NCBI RefSeq assembly: GCF_010211765.1
Contig: NZ_PDWO01000018.1
Span: 1-61,771, forward strand
Direction of reading: 5' to 3'
DNA: 61,771 bases
Source of the DNA: Pseudoxanthomonas kaohsiungensis
Lineage (GTDB): Bacteria; Pseudomonadota; Gammaproteobacteria; Xanthomonadales; Xanthomonadaceae
Of this stretch, positions 1 to 10,635 are shown piece after piece. The position numbers and the translations under genes are program-made. The notes below the pieces were generated by a model. That model saw only the letters and a list, made by a program, of their open reading frames with translations. It searched no databases and was not told the origin of the DNA. The number at the start of each line of letters is the position of its first letter. Position 1 is the stretch's first letter.

Positions 1-63
1 TCGTAGGAGGCATAAGGTGGGTATAAGGGACAGGGTGGGGGCGGGAGCCGGTCTGGCGGTCGG

Positions 64-1422
64 TCATCGCGGCAACAGGCCCAGAATGTCGTTGTAGAAG
101 GCCAGTCCCATCAGTCCGGCCAGCAAGGCCAGGCCGACGTACTGCCCGGCCGCCATCGCGCGTTCGCTCAATGGGCTGCCTTTGACCAACTCGATAAGGT
201 AATACAGCAGGTGACCGCCGTCCAAGATCGGGATCGGCAGCAGGTTGATGATCGCCAGGCTCAGCGAGAGCAGGGCGAGGAAATACAGGAACCAGTCGGC
301 GCCGCGCTTGGCCGAGGCGTTGGCGGCGCGGGCGATGGTGACCGGCCCGGACAGGTTCTGGACCGAGGCCTGCCCGGTCAGCATCCGGCGCATCATGCCG
401 ACCGAGTCGGACGCCAGCCGGCCGGTCTCGCGCAGCGCCGCGGGCAGGGCGGCCAGCGGGCCGTAGCGTTGCACGGCGTCGTAGGCCGGGGCCTGCGGCG
501 CGGCCAGGACGATGCCCAGCTCCCACTGTCCGGCGCGCGCCGGATCGGTGCTGGCCCGGGGCTGCAGCTCCAGCGCCAGCCGGTCGCCGTCGCGCTCGAC
601 CTCGACCATCCCCGGGCCGCCCCGGAGGCCCAGCGCCTGCACCTGGGGCGAGACCTCGCCGGCCGAGTCCACCCGGACGCCGTCGACGGCCAGGAGCAGG
701 TCCCCGGGCTGCAGCACCCCCGCCGCGGCACCGTCCTCGCGGACCGCGTCGATCCGGGCCGGGGCGAGCAGGAAACGCCAGGTGAAGCCGGTCTGCTCCG
801 GGATCCGCCGTTCGTCCAGGTCCGCCGGCAGCTGCGACAGGCGCAGCGTCCGGACGAGGGTGTCGCCGGTGGCGCTTTCGGCGGTGACGTCGATGTCGCG
901 GCGGTCCAGCGCGGGCGTGGCCATGGCCATGGCGGCCTCGGTCCAGGTGCCGACCCCGCGGCCATCCACTTCGACCAGGCGGTCGCCGGGCTGGAATCCC
1001 GCCTGGGCGGCGATGCCGGTGGCCTGGCCCACGACCGGGGCGTAGTCCTGCCGGCCGACCATGAACATCACCCAGAGCAGGGCCACGCACAGCAGCAGGT
1101 TGGCGGCCGGTCCGGCGGCGACGATCGCGATCCGGCGCCATACGCCCTGGCGGTTGAACGCATGCGCCTGGCGGTCGACCGGCACCTCGCCTTCGCGCTC
1201 GTCGAGCATCTTCACGTAGCCGCCGAGCGGGATGGCGGCGATGGCGAATTCGGTCCCGGCGCGGTTGTGGCGCGACCACAGCGGCTTGCCGAAACCCACC
1301 GAGAAGCGCAGCACGTCCACGCCGCAACGGCGCGCGACCCAGTAGTGGCCGTATTCGTGGAAGGTGACCAGCACGCCCAGGCTGACCACCAGCCACCAGA
1401 TGGAGCCGATGAAATCACCCAT
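64..1422 (-). CDS. rseP: RseP site-2 intramembrane zinc protease
   Basis: 452-aa inner-membrane metalloprotease of the S2P family. In E. coli RseP makes the second cut in anti-sigma factor RseA, releasing sigma-E after envelope stress. The HExxH zinc motif (HEYGH) is at residues 22-26 in the first membrane segment. Two PDZ-like regions fill the middle, and the C-terminal LDG motif (PIPILDGGH, about residue 398) supplies the third zinc ligand. Length matches E. coli RseP (450 aa). It is the last complete gene of the rpsB-to-rseP cluster, 42 bp downstream of dxr. In relatives the next gene is bamA, which would lie beyond the left edge. The 63 bases before the stop hold nothing I recognise. Confidence 0.96.
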   Translation of the reverse strand: MGDFIGSIWWLVVSLGVLVTFHEYGHYWVARRCGVDVLRFSVGFGKPLWSRHNRAGTEFAIAAIPLGGYVKMLDEREGEVPVDRQAHAFNRQGVWRRIAIVAAGPAANLLLCVALLWVMFMVGRQDYAPVVGQATGIAAQAGFQPGDRLVEVDGRGVGTWTEAAMAMATPALDRRDIDVTAESATGDTLVRTLRLSQLPADLDERRIPEQTGFTWRFLLAPARIDAVREDGAAAGVLQPGDLLLAVDGVRVDSAGEVSPQVQALGLRGGPGMVEVERDGDRLALELQPRASTDPARAGQWELGIVLAAPQAPAYDAVQRYGPLAALPAALRETGRLASDSVGMMRRMLTGQASVQNLSGPVTIARAANASAKRGADWFLYFLALLSLSLAIINLLPIPILDGGHLLYYLIELVKGSPLSERAMAAGQYVGLALLAGLMGLAFYNDILGLLPR

Positions 1423-1464
1423 GGGCGCGGCTCTGGCGTGGAACGCCGGGTGACGGGGTGGCGC

Positions 1465-2667
1465 TCATGCGGTGCGGATCCCGGCGGAGGGCATGGGGGG
1501 CAGGTGCTGGCGGGCGAAGCGGCGCGCTTCCGCATCGGCGGCCAGCAGCGCTTCGAGCGAACCGGCTGGCGCCGCGGGCAATGCGGCGAGGGTGTCCTCG
1601 ACCAGCGCGGGGATGCCTAGGAAACCGATCCGGCCCTGAAGAAAGGCTGAAACCGCCTCCTCGTTGGCCGCGTTGAGCACCGCCGGCGCGGTTCCGCCGG
1701 CGACCAGCGCCTCGCGGGCCAGGCGCAGGCAGGGAAAGGCCGCCAGGTCCGGGGCTTCGAATTCGAGCCTGCCCTCGGCCAGCAGGTCCAGGCCGGCCAC
1801 GCCCGAGTCGATGCGCTCGGGCCAGCCCAGGCCCACCGCCAGCGCGGTGCGCATGTCCGGCAGGCCGAGCTGGGCCAGGGTGGAACCGTCGACGTACTCG
1901 ACCAGGGCGTGGACCAGGCTCTGCGGATGCACGAGCACGTCGATGCGGTCGCCCGCCAGGCCGAACAGGTGGTGGGCCTCGATCACTTCCAGGCCCTTGT
2001 TCATCAGGGTGGCCGAATCGACCGAGATCTTCGGCCCCATCGACCACTTCGGATGCGCCACCGCCTGTGCCGGGGTCACCGTGGCCAGGCGCGCGCTGTC
2101 CCAGCCGCGGAACGGGCCGCCGGAGGCGGTCAGCACCAGCCGCCGCACGCCCTCGGCCCGGCACGAACGCAGGCACTGGAACACGGCGCTGTGTTCGCTG
2201 TCGATCGGCACGATTTCCGCGCCGGACGCGCGCGCGGCGGCGATCACCAGTTCGCCGGCCAGCACCAGCGACTCCTTGTTGGCCAGCAGCAGGCGCTTGC
2301 CGGCGCGCGCGGCGGCCAGGGTCGAACCCAGCCCCGCCGCACCGACGATCGCGGCCACCACGGTGTCGCAGGCGGGTCCGGCCACCAGTGCCTCGAGCGC
2401 CTCGTCGCCGGCATGGGCCCGGGTCGCCAGGCCGGCGGCGCGCAGGCCGTCGCGCAGCGGCGCGAGCCCGGCCGGATCGGCGATCACCGCATGGTCCGGC
2501 CGGTGGGCGGCGCACAGCGCCAGCAGCGCCCCGGTGTTGCTTCCGGCGGCCAGCACGCTGGCACGCATGCGCTGCGGATAGCGCGCGATCACGTCCAGCG
2601 CCGAGGCGCCGATCGAGCCGGTGGCGCCGAGGACGGCGACCTGGCGGAGGCCTGCGGCGGGTGTCAT
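1465..2667 (-). CDS. dxr: 1-deoxy-D-xylulose 5-phosphate reductoisomerase
   Basis: Second step of the MEP isoprenoid pathway: NADPH-dependent conversion of DXP to 2-C-methyl-D-erythritol 4-phosphate in the cytosol. The NADPH-binding GATGSIG motif is near the N terminus. The active-site segments ASGGPFRGW and [20 protein letters not shown] are intact. I chose the ATG at 2667 (400 aa, close to the 398 aa of E. coli). An in-frame ATG at 2685 would add six residues and neither has a clear Shine-Dalgarno. cdsA ends at 2700, so the two genes are almost contiguous and probably co-transcribed. Isoprenoids made here feed UppS encoded in the same cluster. Confidence 0.95.
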   Translation of the reverse strand: MTPAAGLRQVAVLGATGSIGASALDVIARYPQRMRASVLAAGSNTGALLALCAAHRPDHAVIADPAGLAPLRDGLRAAGLATRAHAGDEALEALVAGPACDTVVAAIVGAAGLGSTLAAARAGKRLLLANKESLVLAGELVIAAARASGAEIVPIDSEHSAVFQCLRSCRAEGVRRLVLTASGGPFRGWDSARLATVTPAQAVAHPKWSMGPKISVDSATLMNKGLEVIEAHHLFGLAGDRIDVLVHPQSLVHALVEYVDGSTLAQLGLPDMRTALAVGLGWPERIDSGVAGLDLLAEGRLEFEAPDLAAFPCLRLAREALVAGGTAPAVLNAANEEAVSAFLQGRIGFLGIPALVEDTLAALPAAPAGSLEALLAADAEARRFARQHLPPMPSAGIRTA

Positions 2668-2699
2668 GTCGGCGACGGGCGGCATGGCGGTGGCCGGCT

Positions 2700-3572
2700 T
2701 CAGAAGCCGAGCATCTCCTTGCCGATCGCGAACACGGGCAGGGCTGCCAGCACGCCGTCGATGCGGTCGAGGACGCCGCCATGGCCCGGGATCAGGGTGC
2801 CGGAGTCCTTCGCCCCGGCCTGGCGCTTGAGCAGGCTCTCGACCAGGTCGCCCACGATCGAGGCCAGCACCGTCGCCGCGGCCACCAGCGCCAGCAGGGG
2901 CAGCTGGGCCACGGTCGCGCCGGCGAAGGCCCCGAACGCCAGCGCCACGCCAAGGCCGGCGACCAGGCCGCCGATGGCGCCTTCGATGGTCTTGTTCGGG
3001 CTGATGGTCGGGGCGAGCTTGTGGCGGCCGAAGCGGCGACCGGCGAAATAGGCGCCAGAGTCCGCCGCCCAGACCAGGGCCAGGGCGGCCAGCAGCCAGC
3101 GGTGGCCGCTGGCGTCGATGGCGGCCGCGGCAGGCGCCAGCTCGGTGAAGCCGCCGGAGTGGATGAGGCACAGCGCGCACCAGGCCGGCACCACTGCGAC
3201 CGTGCCGGCGGCCAGCTTGAAGGCCCGGGTCCAGGGACGGTCGCCAGCGGTGAAGCCCGGCCGCCACAGCCACAGCAGGGCCAGCAGCCAGGCCAGGGCG
3301 CCGGCGAGGGTGACGATCTGGAACAGCGCCGGCGAGAACCCGTCATCGCCGCGCGAGGCCCACACCAGCAGCACCATCAGCAGCAGGTTGAGGCCCACCA
3401 GAACGGTCCGCGGCAGGCTGTCGTCGATCCCGGCCAGCCGCAGCCACTCCCACAGCCCGGCGAGCATCACCAGCGCGGCCAGCGCCGCCAGCCAGGGGGT
3501 GGGGAGCAGCAGGATCGCCGCGATCGCGGCGGGCGCCATGACCAGCGCGGCGATCACCCGGGTGCGGGTCAT
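2700..3572 (-). CDS. cdsA: Phosphatidate cytidylyltransferase (CDP-diglyceride synthase)
   Basis: Makes CDP-diacylglycerol from phosphatidic acid and CTP in the inner membrane, the branch point for all phospholipids. 290 aa with about eight hydrophobic segments. The C-terminal family signature is present: KR followed by [18 protein letters not shown], with the conserved acidic residues. The start ATG at 3572 overlaps the uppS stop as ATGA, which supports this start over the longer open frame that continues to 3698. It sits between uppS and dxr in the conserved order. Confidence 0.95.
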   Translation of the reverse strand: MTRTRVIAALVMAPAAIAAILLLPTPWLAALAALVMLAGLWEWLRLAGIDDSLPRTVLVGLNLLLMVLLVWASRGDDGFSPALFQIVTLAGALAWLLALLWLWRPGFTAGDRPWTRAFKLAAGTVAVVPAWCALCLIHSGGFTELAPAAAAIDASGHRWLLAALALVWAADSGAYFAGRRFGRHKLAPTISPNKTIEGAIGGLVAGLGVALAFGAFAGATVAQLPLLALVAAATVLASIVGDLVESLLKRQAGAKDSGTLIPGHGGVLDRIDGVLAALPVFAIGKEMLGF

Positions 3573-4324
3573 GGAGTCGTCTCCGCGCCAATCTGGGCGC
3601 TGGTCAGTCCGAAGCGGCGTTCGCGCCCGGCATAGTCGTCCAGGGCCTGCTGCAGCACGCCGGCGTCCACGTCCGGCCACAGGGTCTCGGTGAACCACAG
3701 TTCGGTGTAGGCCAGCTGCCAGAGCAGGAAGTTGCTGACCCGGTGGTCGCCACCGGTGCGGATGAACAGGTCCGGGGACGGCAGGTCGGCCAGGGCCATG
3801 CGCGCGCCTACGGCCGCCTCGTCGACCTGCTCCGGGCGCAGCCGGCCGGCGGCCACCTCGACGGCCAGCGCCCGCGCGGCGGCGGCGATGTCCTGGCGTC
3901 CGCCGTAACTGGCGGCGATGGCCAGGTGCAGGCGTTCGTTGCGCAGGGTCTGTGCCTCGGCGGCGGCCATCCGCGCGCGGATCGGCTCGGCGAACGGACC
4001 GCGCTCGCCGATGAAGCGCACCCGCACGCCGCGCCGGTCCAGTTCGTCGACCTCGCGCTCCAGCGCGTTGAGGAACAGCTTCATCAGCGCGCCGACTTCC
4101 TCTTCCGGCCGCCCCCAGTTCTCGCTGGAGAAGGCGAACAGGGTCAGCGCGCCGATGCCGCGCTCCAGGCAGAAATCGATCACCCGGTTGACCGCGCGCG
4201 CACCGGCGCGGTGGCCGATCGCGCGCGGGCGGCGCCGGCGCTGGGCCCAGCGGCCGTTGCCGTCCATGATCACCGCCAGGTGGCGGGGGACGGGCGCGCC
4301 GGCGGTGGCGGGAGGGGCAGTCAT
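3569..4324 (-). CDS. uppS: Undecaprenyl diphosphate synthase (cis-prenyltransferase)
   Basis: Condenses eight isopentenyl diphosphates onto farnesyl diphosphate to make the C55 lipid carrier for peptidoglycan and O-antigen. 251 aa, normal family size. The signature MDGNGRWAQRR lies at about residues 20-30, with the catalytic Asp in MDGN. The C-terminal region RTGGDHRVSNFLLWQ keeps the conserved RxSxFxxWQ motif. It overlaps cdsA by 4 bp (ATGA) and starts 16 bp after frr, so translational coupling is likely. Confidence 0.96.
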   Translation of the reverse strand: MTAPPATAGAPVPRHLAVIMDGNGRWAQRRRRPRAIGHRAGARAVNRVIDFCLERGIGALTLFAFSSENWGRPEEEVGALMKLFLNALEREVDELDRRGVRVRFIGERGPFAEPIRARMAAAEAQTLRNERLHLAIAASYGGRQDIAAAARALAVEVAAGRLRPEQVDEAAVGARMALADLPSPDLFIRTGGDHRVSNFLLWQLAYTELWFTETLWPDVDAGVLQQALDDYAGRERRFGLTSAQIGAETTP

Positions 4325-4340
4325 GCCGTGAGCAGACCGC

Positions 4341-4898
4341 TCAGACCGCCATCAGTTCCTGTTCCTTGGCCTTGACCACCTCGTCGACGTCCTTGATCGC
4401 CTTGTCGGTGATCTTCTGGATGTCGTCCTCGGCCTTGCGCACCTCGTCCTCGGTGACCTGCTTTTCCTTGAGCAGGTCCTTGACGTGCTGGTTGGCGTCG
4501 CGGCGGATGTTGCGGATGGCGACCTTGGTGTCCTCGCCCTCGGCGTGCACGACCTTGGTGAGCTCGCGGCGGCGTTCCTCGGTCAGCGCCGGCAGGTTCA
4601 GGCGGATGGTGGTGCCGGCGGTGTTCGGGGTCAGGCCCAGGTCCGAGGCCAGGATCGCCTTCTCGACCGCGCCGACCATGCCCTTGTCCCACGGGGTGAT
4701 CACCAGCGAGCGCGCGTCGGAGACCGACACCGCCGCGACCTGGGACAAAGGCACTTCGCTGCCGTAGGCGCTGACGCGGATGGTGTCGACCAGTCCGGTG
4801 GAGGCGCGGCCGGTGCGGACCTTGACCAGGTTGTGGCGAAGGGCGTCGATGCTCTTCGTCATGCGGGCCTGCGCGTCTTGTTTGATCTGGTTGATCAT
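4341..4898 (-). CDS. frr: Ribosome recycling factor
   Basis: 185-aa cytosolic factor that, with EF-G, splits post-termination ribosomes. It shows the usual start ([13 protein letters not shown]), the KVRTGRAS segment and a long coiled-coil three-helix arm. The C-terminal helix [20 protein letters not shown] is typical. Length equals the family norm. It lies between pyrH (99 bp upstream) and uppS (16 bp downstream) in the conserved order. Confidence 0.97.
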   Translation of the reverse strand: MINQIKQDAQARMTKSIDALRHNLVKVRTGRASTGLVDTIRVSAYGSEVPLSQVAAVSVSDARSLVITPWDKGMVGAVEKAILASDLGLTPNTAGTTIRLNLPALTEERRRELTKVVHAEGEDTKVAIRNIRRDANQHVKDLLKEKQVTEDEVRKAEDDIQKITDKAIKDVDEVVKAKEQELMAV

Positions 4899-4997
4899 CG
4901 CCGTATTCCGTCCGTTCGCGTGAATCGGCCGATTATACGGGGATCGCCCGCGGCGCGGCGCGGGCGGCGACCGCCCGCGGTCCGCCGACGCCGCGGC

Positions 4998-5720
4998 TCA
5001 GCGGCGCGAACGGACCAGGGTGCCGACGCGTTCGCCGCGCAGGATCCGCATCAGGTTGCCGGGCACCGAGATGTCGTAGACCCGCAGCGGGATGCCGTGG
5101 TCGCGGCACAGCGCGAAGGCGGCGGTGTCCATCACCTGCAGGTCGCGGGCGATGACCTCGTCGTGGTCCAGCTCCTCGAAGCGGACCGCGTCGGAGTGCT
5201 TCTTCGGGTCGCGGTCGTAGACGCCGTCGACCTTGGTCGCCTTGAGCAGCAGGTCGGCGTTGATCTCGATCGCCCGCAGGGCAGCGGCCGAGTCGGTGGT
5301 GAAGAACGGGTTGCCGGTGCCGGCGGCGAAGATGCCGATGCGGCCTTTCTCCAGGTGGCGCACGGCGCGGCGGCGGATGTAGTCCTCGCACACGTCGTTG
5401 ATCTTCAGCGCGCTCATGACCCGGACCTTGCCGCCGAGCTTCTCCAGCGCGTCCTGCATGGCCAGCGCATTGATCACCGTGGCCAGCATGCCCATCTGGT
5501 CGCCGGTCACCCGGTCCATGCCCGAGGCGGCCAGGCCGGCACCGCGGAAGATGTTGCCGCCGCCGATCACCAGGCCGATCTCGGCGCCGGCCTCGCGTAC
5601 TTCCATGATCTCGCGGGCGATGCGGCCGATCACGACCGGATCGATGCCGTAGTCCTCCGCCCCCATCAACGCCTCCCCCGACAGCTTCAGCAGGACACGG
5701 CGGTAGGCGAGCTCGGACAT
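4998..5720 (-). CDS. pyrH: UMP kinase
   Basis: Phosphorylates UMP to UDP. Bacterial PyrH is a hexameric amino-acid-kinase-fold enzyme, unrelated to eukaryotic UMP/CMP kinase. 240 aa from the ATG at 5720 ([18 protein letters not shown]). The KLSGEAL phosphate loop, GGGNIFRG segment and C-terminal GERVGT motif are present. The frame stays open further upstream, but that part has no homology and runs into the gap after the GGDEF gene. It is 79 bp downstream of the HDOD-GGDEF gene. Confidence 0.96.
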   Translation of the reverse strand: MSELAYRRVLLKLSGEALMGAEDYGIDPVVIGRIAREIMEVREAGAEIGLVIGGGNIFRGAGLAASGMDRVTGDQMGMLATVINALAMQDALEKLGGKVRVMSALKINDVCEDYIRRRAVRHLEKGRIGIFAAGTGNPFFTTDSAAALRAIEINADLLLKATKVDGVYDRDPKKHSDAVRFEELDHDEVIARDLQVMDTAAFALCRDHGIPLRVYDISVPGNLMRILRGERVGTLVRSRR

Positions 5721-5799
5721 GGCGGTCTCGGGGGCGGGTTGGGGGCGCGGGAATTCTAGCGGAAAGGCCCGGCGTGCGGCTCGCTTCGCGCGCGGCCGT

Positions 5800-7272
5800 T
5801 CACTGCCCGTGCTGGCTGACCCGGTTGCGGCCTTCGCGCTTGGCGCCGTAGAGCGCATCGTCGGCAGCCGCCAGCAGGCTGCGCGCATCGGCGAACTGGC
5901 GGCCGGTGCCGTGCGTGGCCAGCCCGGCGGAGAACGTCACGTAGAGCGGCTTGCCGTCGACCTCCGCCATGGGCATCCGCGAGGTTTCCTCGAGGATGCG
6001 CTGCAGCACCCGCGACGCGGAGGCCTCGTTGGAATGGCTCAGCACGACCAGGAATTCCTCGCCCCCGTAGCGCGCGACCAGGTCGGTGCTGCGCAGCATG
6101 CGCTGCAGGGTCTGCGCGAACTGGTGCAGGACCCGGTCGCCGACCAGGTGGCCGTGGCGGTCGTTGATGTGCTTGAAGTCGTCCAGGTCGATGAACGCGA
6201 TCGACAGCGGTTGCTGCAGGGCGACGGCGGTGGCGAACTCGCGTTCGAGCACCTCCTCCATCTGCAGCCGGTTGTAGACGCCTGTGAGCGGGTCCCGCCG
6301 CGACTGCTCGGTCAGCTGGCGCACCTGCGCTTCCGATGCCTGGGCCTCGCTGCGCGCGCGCGCGGCATCCTGGATCTCGCGCAGGTTGCGCAGGATCAGC
6401 AGCTCCTTGGCGTGGTCGGCGATCGCGGCCAGGTGGCCGGGATGGGCGATGTGGACGTCGAACATCGCGCTGATTTCCGGCAGCGCGGTGGCGATCCGTA
6501 CCAGGAGGTCGTCGAGCCGGGTGCCGTCGGCGGCGCAGGCCGACACCAGCGCGAGCGCGCGTTCGCGCAGCGCGTCGACGTCGCCTTCGGCCAGCCAGAG
6601 GTCGGCGATGACGCCGGAGGCCTGCACGCAGGCCTGGAAGGCGTCGTCGGCGACCGGCGCCGACTCGCTGCCGTCGATCGCATCGGCGAGGTACGCGGGC
6701 AGGCGCCAGTGGCGTGCGAGCCACGCGCCCACCTCGGCGTGGTCGGCGCCGAAGGCGGCCCGTTCCAGCGACAGCAGCGCGTCGTTGCCGTCCGCCTGCG
6801 CCCGCAGCGCCGGATACTCCTCCGGCTTGGCCTGGAGCAGGGCCAGCGCGCCGATGTCCTGGAGCAGGCCGGCCAGCATCAGGTCTTCCAGGCGCTTGAC
6901 GCCGGCGTGGTTGCCCAGCAGGCGCGCGGCCAGCACGCTGCGCCGCCAGATGCGCTCCTGGTCGCGGGCGTCGCCGCTGCCGCGCATTCCCTGGGCCAGC
7001 GAGAAGCCCAGGGCCAGGCTGATCGTGGCGTTCAATCCGAGCAGGGTCAGGGCCTGCGGCAGGTTGTCGACCCGGCGCCTGCCCGCGTACAGCGGCGAAT
7101 TGGCCACCCGCAGCATCCGCGCGGTCAGCGCCGGGTCCACGCCGATCGCCTGCGCCGTCGCATTGAGGTCCGCCCCCGGGTCCTGCGCCAGTTCGATGAT
7201 CCGCAAGGCCACTGCCGGCGGTGACGGCAGGTTGCGGCAATGCAGGAGGTGGGCTTCCAGGTCGGGGTGCAT
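5800..7272 (-). CDS. HDOD-domain diguanylate cyclase (HDOD-GGDEF)
   Basis: 490-aa predicted cytosolic signalling protein with no membrane segment. Residues about 1-200 form an HDOD domain ([34 protein letters not shown]). A helical linker of about 120 residues follows ([23 protein letters not shown] looks coiled-coil). A full GGDEF domain fills about 325-480, with an intact YGGEEF signature near residue 402. An RxxD inhibitory site (RSTD) stands five residues before the GG, so the enzyme should make c-di-GMP and be product-inhibited. The HDOD domain probably senses or binds a partner; its ligand is unknown. It sits between tsf and pyrH, which are adjacent in most Proteobacteria. The tsf terminator lies between them, so this gene may have its own promoter and could also drive pyrH. 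Confidence 0.9.
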   Translation of the reverse strand: MHPDLEAHLLHCRNLPSPPAVALRIIELAQDPGADLNATAQAIGVDPALTARMLRVANSPLYAGRRRVDNLPQALTLLGLNATISLALGFSLAQGMRGSGDARDQERIWRRSVLAARLLGNHAGVKRLEDLMLAGLLQDIGALALLQAKPEEYPALRAQADGNDALLSLERAAFGADHAEVGAWLARHWRLPAYLADAIDGSESAPVADDAFQACVQASGVIADLWLAEGDVDALRERALALVSACAADGTRLDDLLVRIATALPEISAMFDVHIAHPGHLAAIADHAKELLILRNLREIQDAARARSEAQASEAQVRQLTEQSRRDPLTGVYNRLQMEEVLEREFATAVALQQPLSIAFIDLDDFKHINDRHGHLVGDRVLHQFAQTLQRMLRSTDLVARYGGEEFLVVLSHSNEASASRVLQRILEETSRMPMAEVDGKPLYVTFSAGLATHGTGRQFADARSLLAAADDALYGAKREGRNRVSQHGQ

Positions 7273-7366
7273 CAGGTGCGATCGGGACGGTAATCAGCCG
7301 GAGTATGCCGGCAAAAGCGTGCGTCGGTCAGCAGTTTTGCCGGCGCCGCGCGTCGCCCGGGCCGGA

Positions 7367-7405
7367 AAGCAGGAAGGCCGCGGGATTCCCGCGGCCTTCC
7401 TGCTT
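7367..7405 (-). terminator. Intrinsic terminator of the rpsB-tsf operon
   Basis: Perfect 18-bp inverted repeat (arms 7367-7384 and 7388-7405, AAGCAGGAAGGCCGCGGG and its complement) with a 3-nt loop. It begins 31 bp after the tsf stop on the minus strand. The T-tract after the stem is short (TTT), so some read-through into the GGDEF gene is possible. Confidence 0.8.
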
Positions 7406-7435
7406 GCTTGCGGCGGCTGGACGTCGCGGGTCGGG

Positions 7436-8311
7436 TCAGACCTGCATCGCCTTGGCCACTTCGGCGGCGTAGTCCTCCACCACCTTCTCGATGCCTTCGC
7501 CGACCACCAGACGCTGGTAGCCGACCACGTCGGCACCGGCGGCCTTGACCGCCTGCTCGACGGTCTTGTCGCCGTCCAGCACGTACGGCTGGCCGTACAG
7601 GGTCACTTCGTTGACGATCTTGTTGATCTTGCCGGAGATGATCTTCTCCAGGATCTCGGCCGGCTTGGACTTGTCCTTCTCGGACATCTTGGCGAGCTCG
7701 ATTTCCTTTTCCTTCTGCACGAACTCGGCCGGCACGTCGGCGGCCTTGTTGTACGGCGGGTTCATCGCGGCCACGTGCATGGCGATGCCACGGGCCAGCT
7801 CGGCGTCGCCGCCGTTGACCTCGACCAGCACGCCGATCCGGCCGCCGTGGACGTACGCGGCCACGTTGTGGGCGCTGTCGATGGCGACGATGCGGCGGAC
7901 CTGCATGTTCTCGCCCAGCTTGGCGATGGCGGCCGCCCGGGCCTCTTCGACGGTCTCGCCCGACGGCAGCTTGGCGGTCTTGAGCGATTCGATGTCCTTG
8001 GCGCCGGCAGCCAGCGCCGCCGCGGCGACGGCGTCGGTGAAGGCGATGAAGTTGGCGTCCTTGGCGACGAAGTCGGTCTCGGAGTTGATCTCGACCAGCA
8101 CGGCCTTGCCGCCGGCCTGGGCCACGGCGATGCGGCCTTCGGCGGTGACGCGGTCGGCCTTCTTGTCGGCCTTGGCCAGGCCCGACTTGCGCAGCCACTC
8201 GCCGGCGGCGTCGATGTTGCCGCCGTTCTCGGTCAGCGCCTTCTTGCACTCCATCATGCCGGCGCCGGTGCGCTCGCGCAGTTCCTTGACCAGGGAAGCA
8301 GTGATTTCCAC
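7436..8311 (-). CDS. tsf: Translation elongation factor Ts
   Basis: 291-aa guanine-nucleotide exchange factor for EF-Tu. The N-terminal UBA-like region carries the [12 protein letters not shown] signature and the core carries [12 protein letters not shown]. The start is GTG at 8311 with a GAGGT Shine-Dalgarno eight bases upstream. It follows rpsB after 162 bp of very GC-rich sequence containing several GCGGCCGC-centred palindromes that could form hairpins between the cistrons. It ends 31 bp before a strong hairpin terminator. Confidence 0.97.
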   Translation of the reverse strand: MEITASLVKELRERTGAGMMECKKALTENGGNIDAAGEWLRKSGLAKADKKADRVTAEGRIAVAQAGGKAVLVEINSETDFVAKDANFIAFTDAVAAAALAAGAKDIESLKTAKLPSGETVEEARAAAIAKLGENMQVRRIVAIDSAHNVAAYVHGGRIGVLVEVNGGDAELARGIAMHVAAMNPPYNKAADVPAEFVQKEKEIELAKMSEKDKSKPAEILEKIISGKINKIVNEVTLYGQPYVLDGDKTVEQAVKAAGADVVGYQRLVVGEGIEKVVEDYAAEVAKAMQV

Positions 8312-8473
8312 GGGTTTACCTCGTTATGTGATGAATGTGGCTCCGCGGCGCGGAGCGGGGCCGGCGGCCGGCAGCGCCTGCGGCGCGTACCGGGCGCCAG
8401 GCCCGGGCCGCGGACGGCGCGCAGGTGCGGCCGCCCGGCGGAGTGGCGGCCGCGTGGCGGCCGCCGGGGTGGG

Positions 8474-9292
<819 letters not shown>

Positions 9293-9564
9293 TGCTGTAA
9301 CTCCTGGCAGTGGAACCGCTCCGCGCGTGCCGTGGTTTCGGCTGATGCGCGGGGATGTGCGGCCATGGCGGCGCGCAGCAGACGATTCCGGGGTTGGGCC
9401 TCCCTGGCGCTTCCGTGTCCGAACCCGCAGCTGGAATTCCAGCCCGGGCACCCCGGCACGGAGGGTGGCGTCAGGTGTGTATTCGCCGGGACCGGACGGG
9501 GCCGGCGCTTCCCGCCCGGCGTGGGCGGCCCCGCCAGAGGACGGGAGCTGGGGAAAGCCGCGGG
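9293..9564 (-). promoter_or_regulatory. Long 5' leader of rpsB (candidate S2 autoregulatory RNA)
   Basis: The predicted start of transcription near 9558 leaves about 265 nt before the rpsB ATG, with no gene on either strand. It is rich in GC stems. In enterobacteria a conserved rpsB leader mediates repression by S2. Whether this leader folds the same way cannot be judged by eye. Confidence 0.45.
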
Positions 9565-9594
9565 ATTATAGCCGGGCCGGTAGGGCGGGGGCAA
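9565..9594 (-). promoter_or_regulatory. rpsB promoter (-35 TTGCCC, 18 bp, -10 TATAAT)
   Basis: Reading the minus strand, a consensus TATAAT lies at 9570-9565 and TTGCCC at 9594-9589, separated by 18 bp. It is the best sigma-70-type -10 box I found in the window, as expected for a ribosomal protein operon. It abuts the end of the pilus operon. Confidence 0.75.
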
Positions 9595-9601
9595 ACCCGG
9601 G

Positions 9602-10339
9602 TCAACGGCCGGTGAGCAGGTCTGCCTCGGGGACCAGGACCACGGGCTCGCCATCCACGTCGGCCTCGAAACGCCCGTAAGGCGGGCGACCTGCGTCCGC
9701 CGGCAGGGGCCAGTGCTTGTAGCGGCCGGCCAAGACATAGCCGGCCAGGTTCGGTGCCAGTGCATGGCGCCGCTCGCCGGTGCCGATGTAGGCCAGCGCG
9801 GCGACGCGGGCGTGCCGGTCGCCACTGTTCTGCAGGCGCAGGAGGCGGTTCCCTGCGGCATCTTCGTCGATTCTGGCACTAAGTCGCGGCTTCGCAGCCG
9901 CCGAGGGCTGGATGAAGACAGGGATCGAATAGCGCAGCAGCGATGCCTGGCCGCCGGCAGCAGGGGGACTGTCCGGGGGCAGCTCGTCGACCACCAGGCG
10001 ATAGGCGGTTTCGGCCGAGATGGTCGACCCGGCCAGCCGGACCACGCGGACGCGTTGCCGACCCAGCGGCGGGACTTCCAGCAGCGGCGGGCTCACTGCG
10101 AGCTCGCGGGTGGCCTGCAGCACTTCGCCGCCGCCGTCCTGGGTCCAGGAGAACAGCCTGACCTGGGCCTGCAGGGGCTGCCGGCCGGTATTGCTGAGCC
10201 ACAGGCTGGTGGCTTCCTCGCCCGGCCCCAGGGTGAGGCTGACCGGCTCCAGGCGCAGGTCGCCGGAGGTGGCAGGCGTGGCCGCCGCCAGCCAGATGGC
10301 CAGCGTGAACAGCCGGAGCGTGGCCCTGCCGCGAATCAT
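9602..10339 (-). CDS. Periplasmic pilus chaperone (PapD-like), second copy
   Basis: 245 aa with an N-terminal signal peptide (hydrophobic segment ending near PATSG) and the two-Ig-domain fold of pilus chaperones. Typical segments are LSNTGRQPLQAQVRLFSW, the RVVRLAG region that carries the conserved basic subunit-anchoring residues, and AYRLVVDELP. It would donate a strand to unfolded subunits in the periplasm and deliver them to the usher. Its start overlaps the stop of the small subunit gene by one base (TGATG). It is a paralogue of the chaperone at 14188-15018 and the last gene of the operon. Two chaperones in one locus suggest specialisation for different subunits. Confidence 0.88.
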   Translation of the reverse strand: MIRGRATLRLFTLAIWLAAATPATSGDLRLEPVSLTLGPGEEATSLWLSNTGRQPLQAQVRLFSWTQDGGGEVLQATRELAVSPPLLEVPPLGRQRVRVVRLAGSTISAETAYRLVVDELPPDSPPAAGGQASLLRYSIPVFIQPSAAAKPRLSARIDEDAAGNRLLRLQNSGDRHARVAALAYIGTGERRHALAPNLAGYVLAGRYKHWPLPADAGRPPYGRFEADVDGEPVVLVPEADLLTGR

Positions 10340-10635
10340 CAGAACACGATCGTGGTGACCCGCGCCCCGTCGGCCGGGCCGCTGGCCGGGACCGGGAAGT
10401 GCCGGCTGGCGCTGCCATCGGCGACGAGCGAAGCTGCTGCTGCCGCTGCGGGTGCGACCGTCCAGGGCACGCCGATCGAGCAGTCCACGCTGGGGCTGGC
10501 GCCGCCGTTGCGGACATCGCAGCGGTCGACGATTGTCATCGAGATGCGCAGGGTGGCCTGCTGGCTCGACGCATGCACTGCGCCGATCGTCAGGGCCAGG
10601 CCAGCCAGGGCCAGGAAAGCTTTGCAGGCGCGCAT
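10339..10635 (-). CDS. Small secreted pilin-like protein, truncated spore-coat-U type
   Basis: 98 aa with a signal peptide cleaved after about residue 22 (AVHAS). Two cysteines (about residues 39 and 52) are placed like the N-terminal disulfide of spore-coat-U/Csu subunits (ISMTIVDRCDV). The family is usually 150-180 aa, and the C-terminal half with the YGRV and GTYTDT motifs is missing. It has a good AGGAG Shine-Dalgarno seven bases before the ATG. It is either a minor subunit reduced to one sheet or a decaying copy. The 181 bp upstream contain two small inverted repeats (arms 10648-10653/10661-10666 and 10736-10742/10752-10758) but no promoter I can defend. Confidence 0.6.
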   Translation of the reverse strand: MRACKAFLALAGLALTIGAVHASSQQATLRISMTIVDRCDVRNGGASPSVDCSIGVPWTVAPAAAAAASLVADGSASRHFPVPASGPADGARVTTIVF

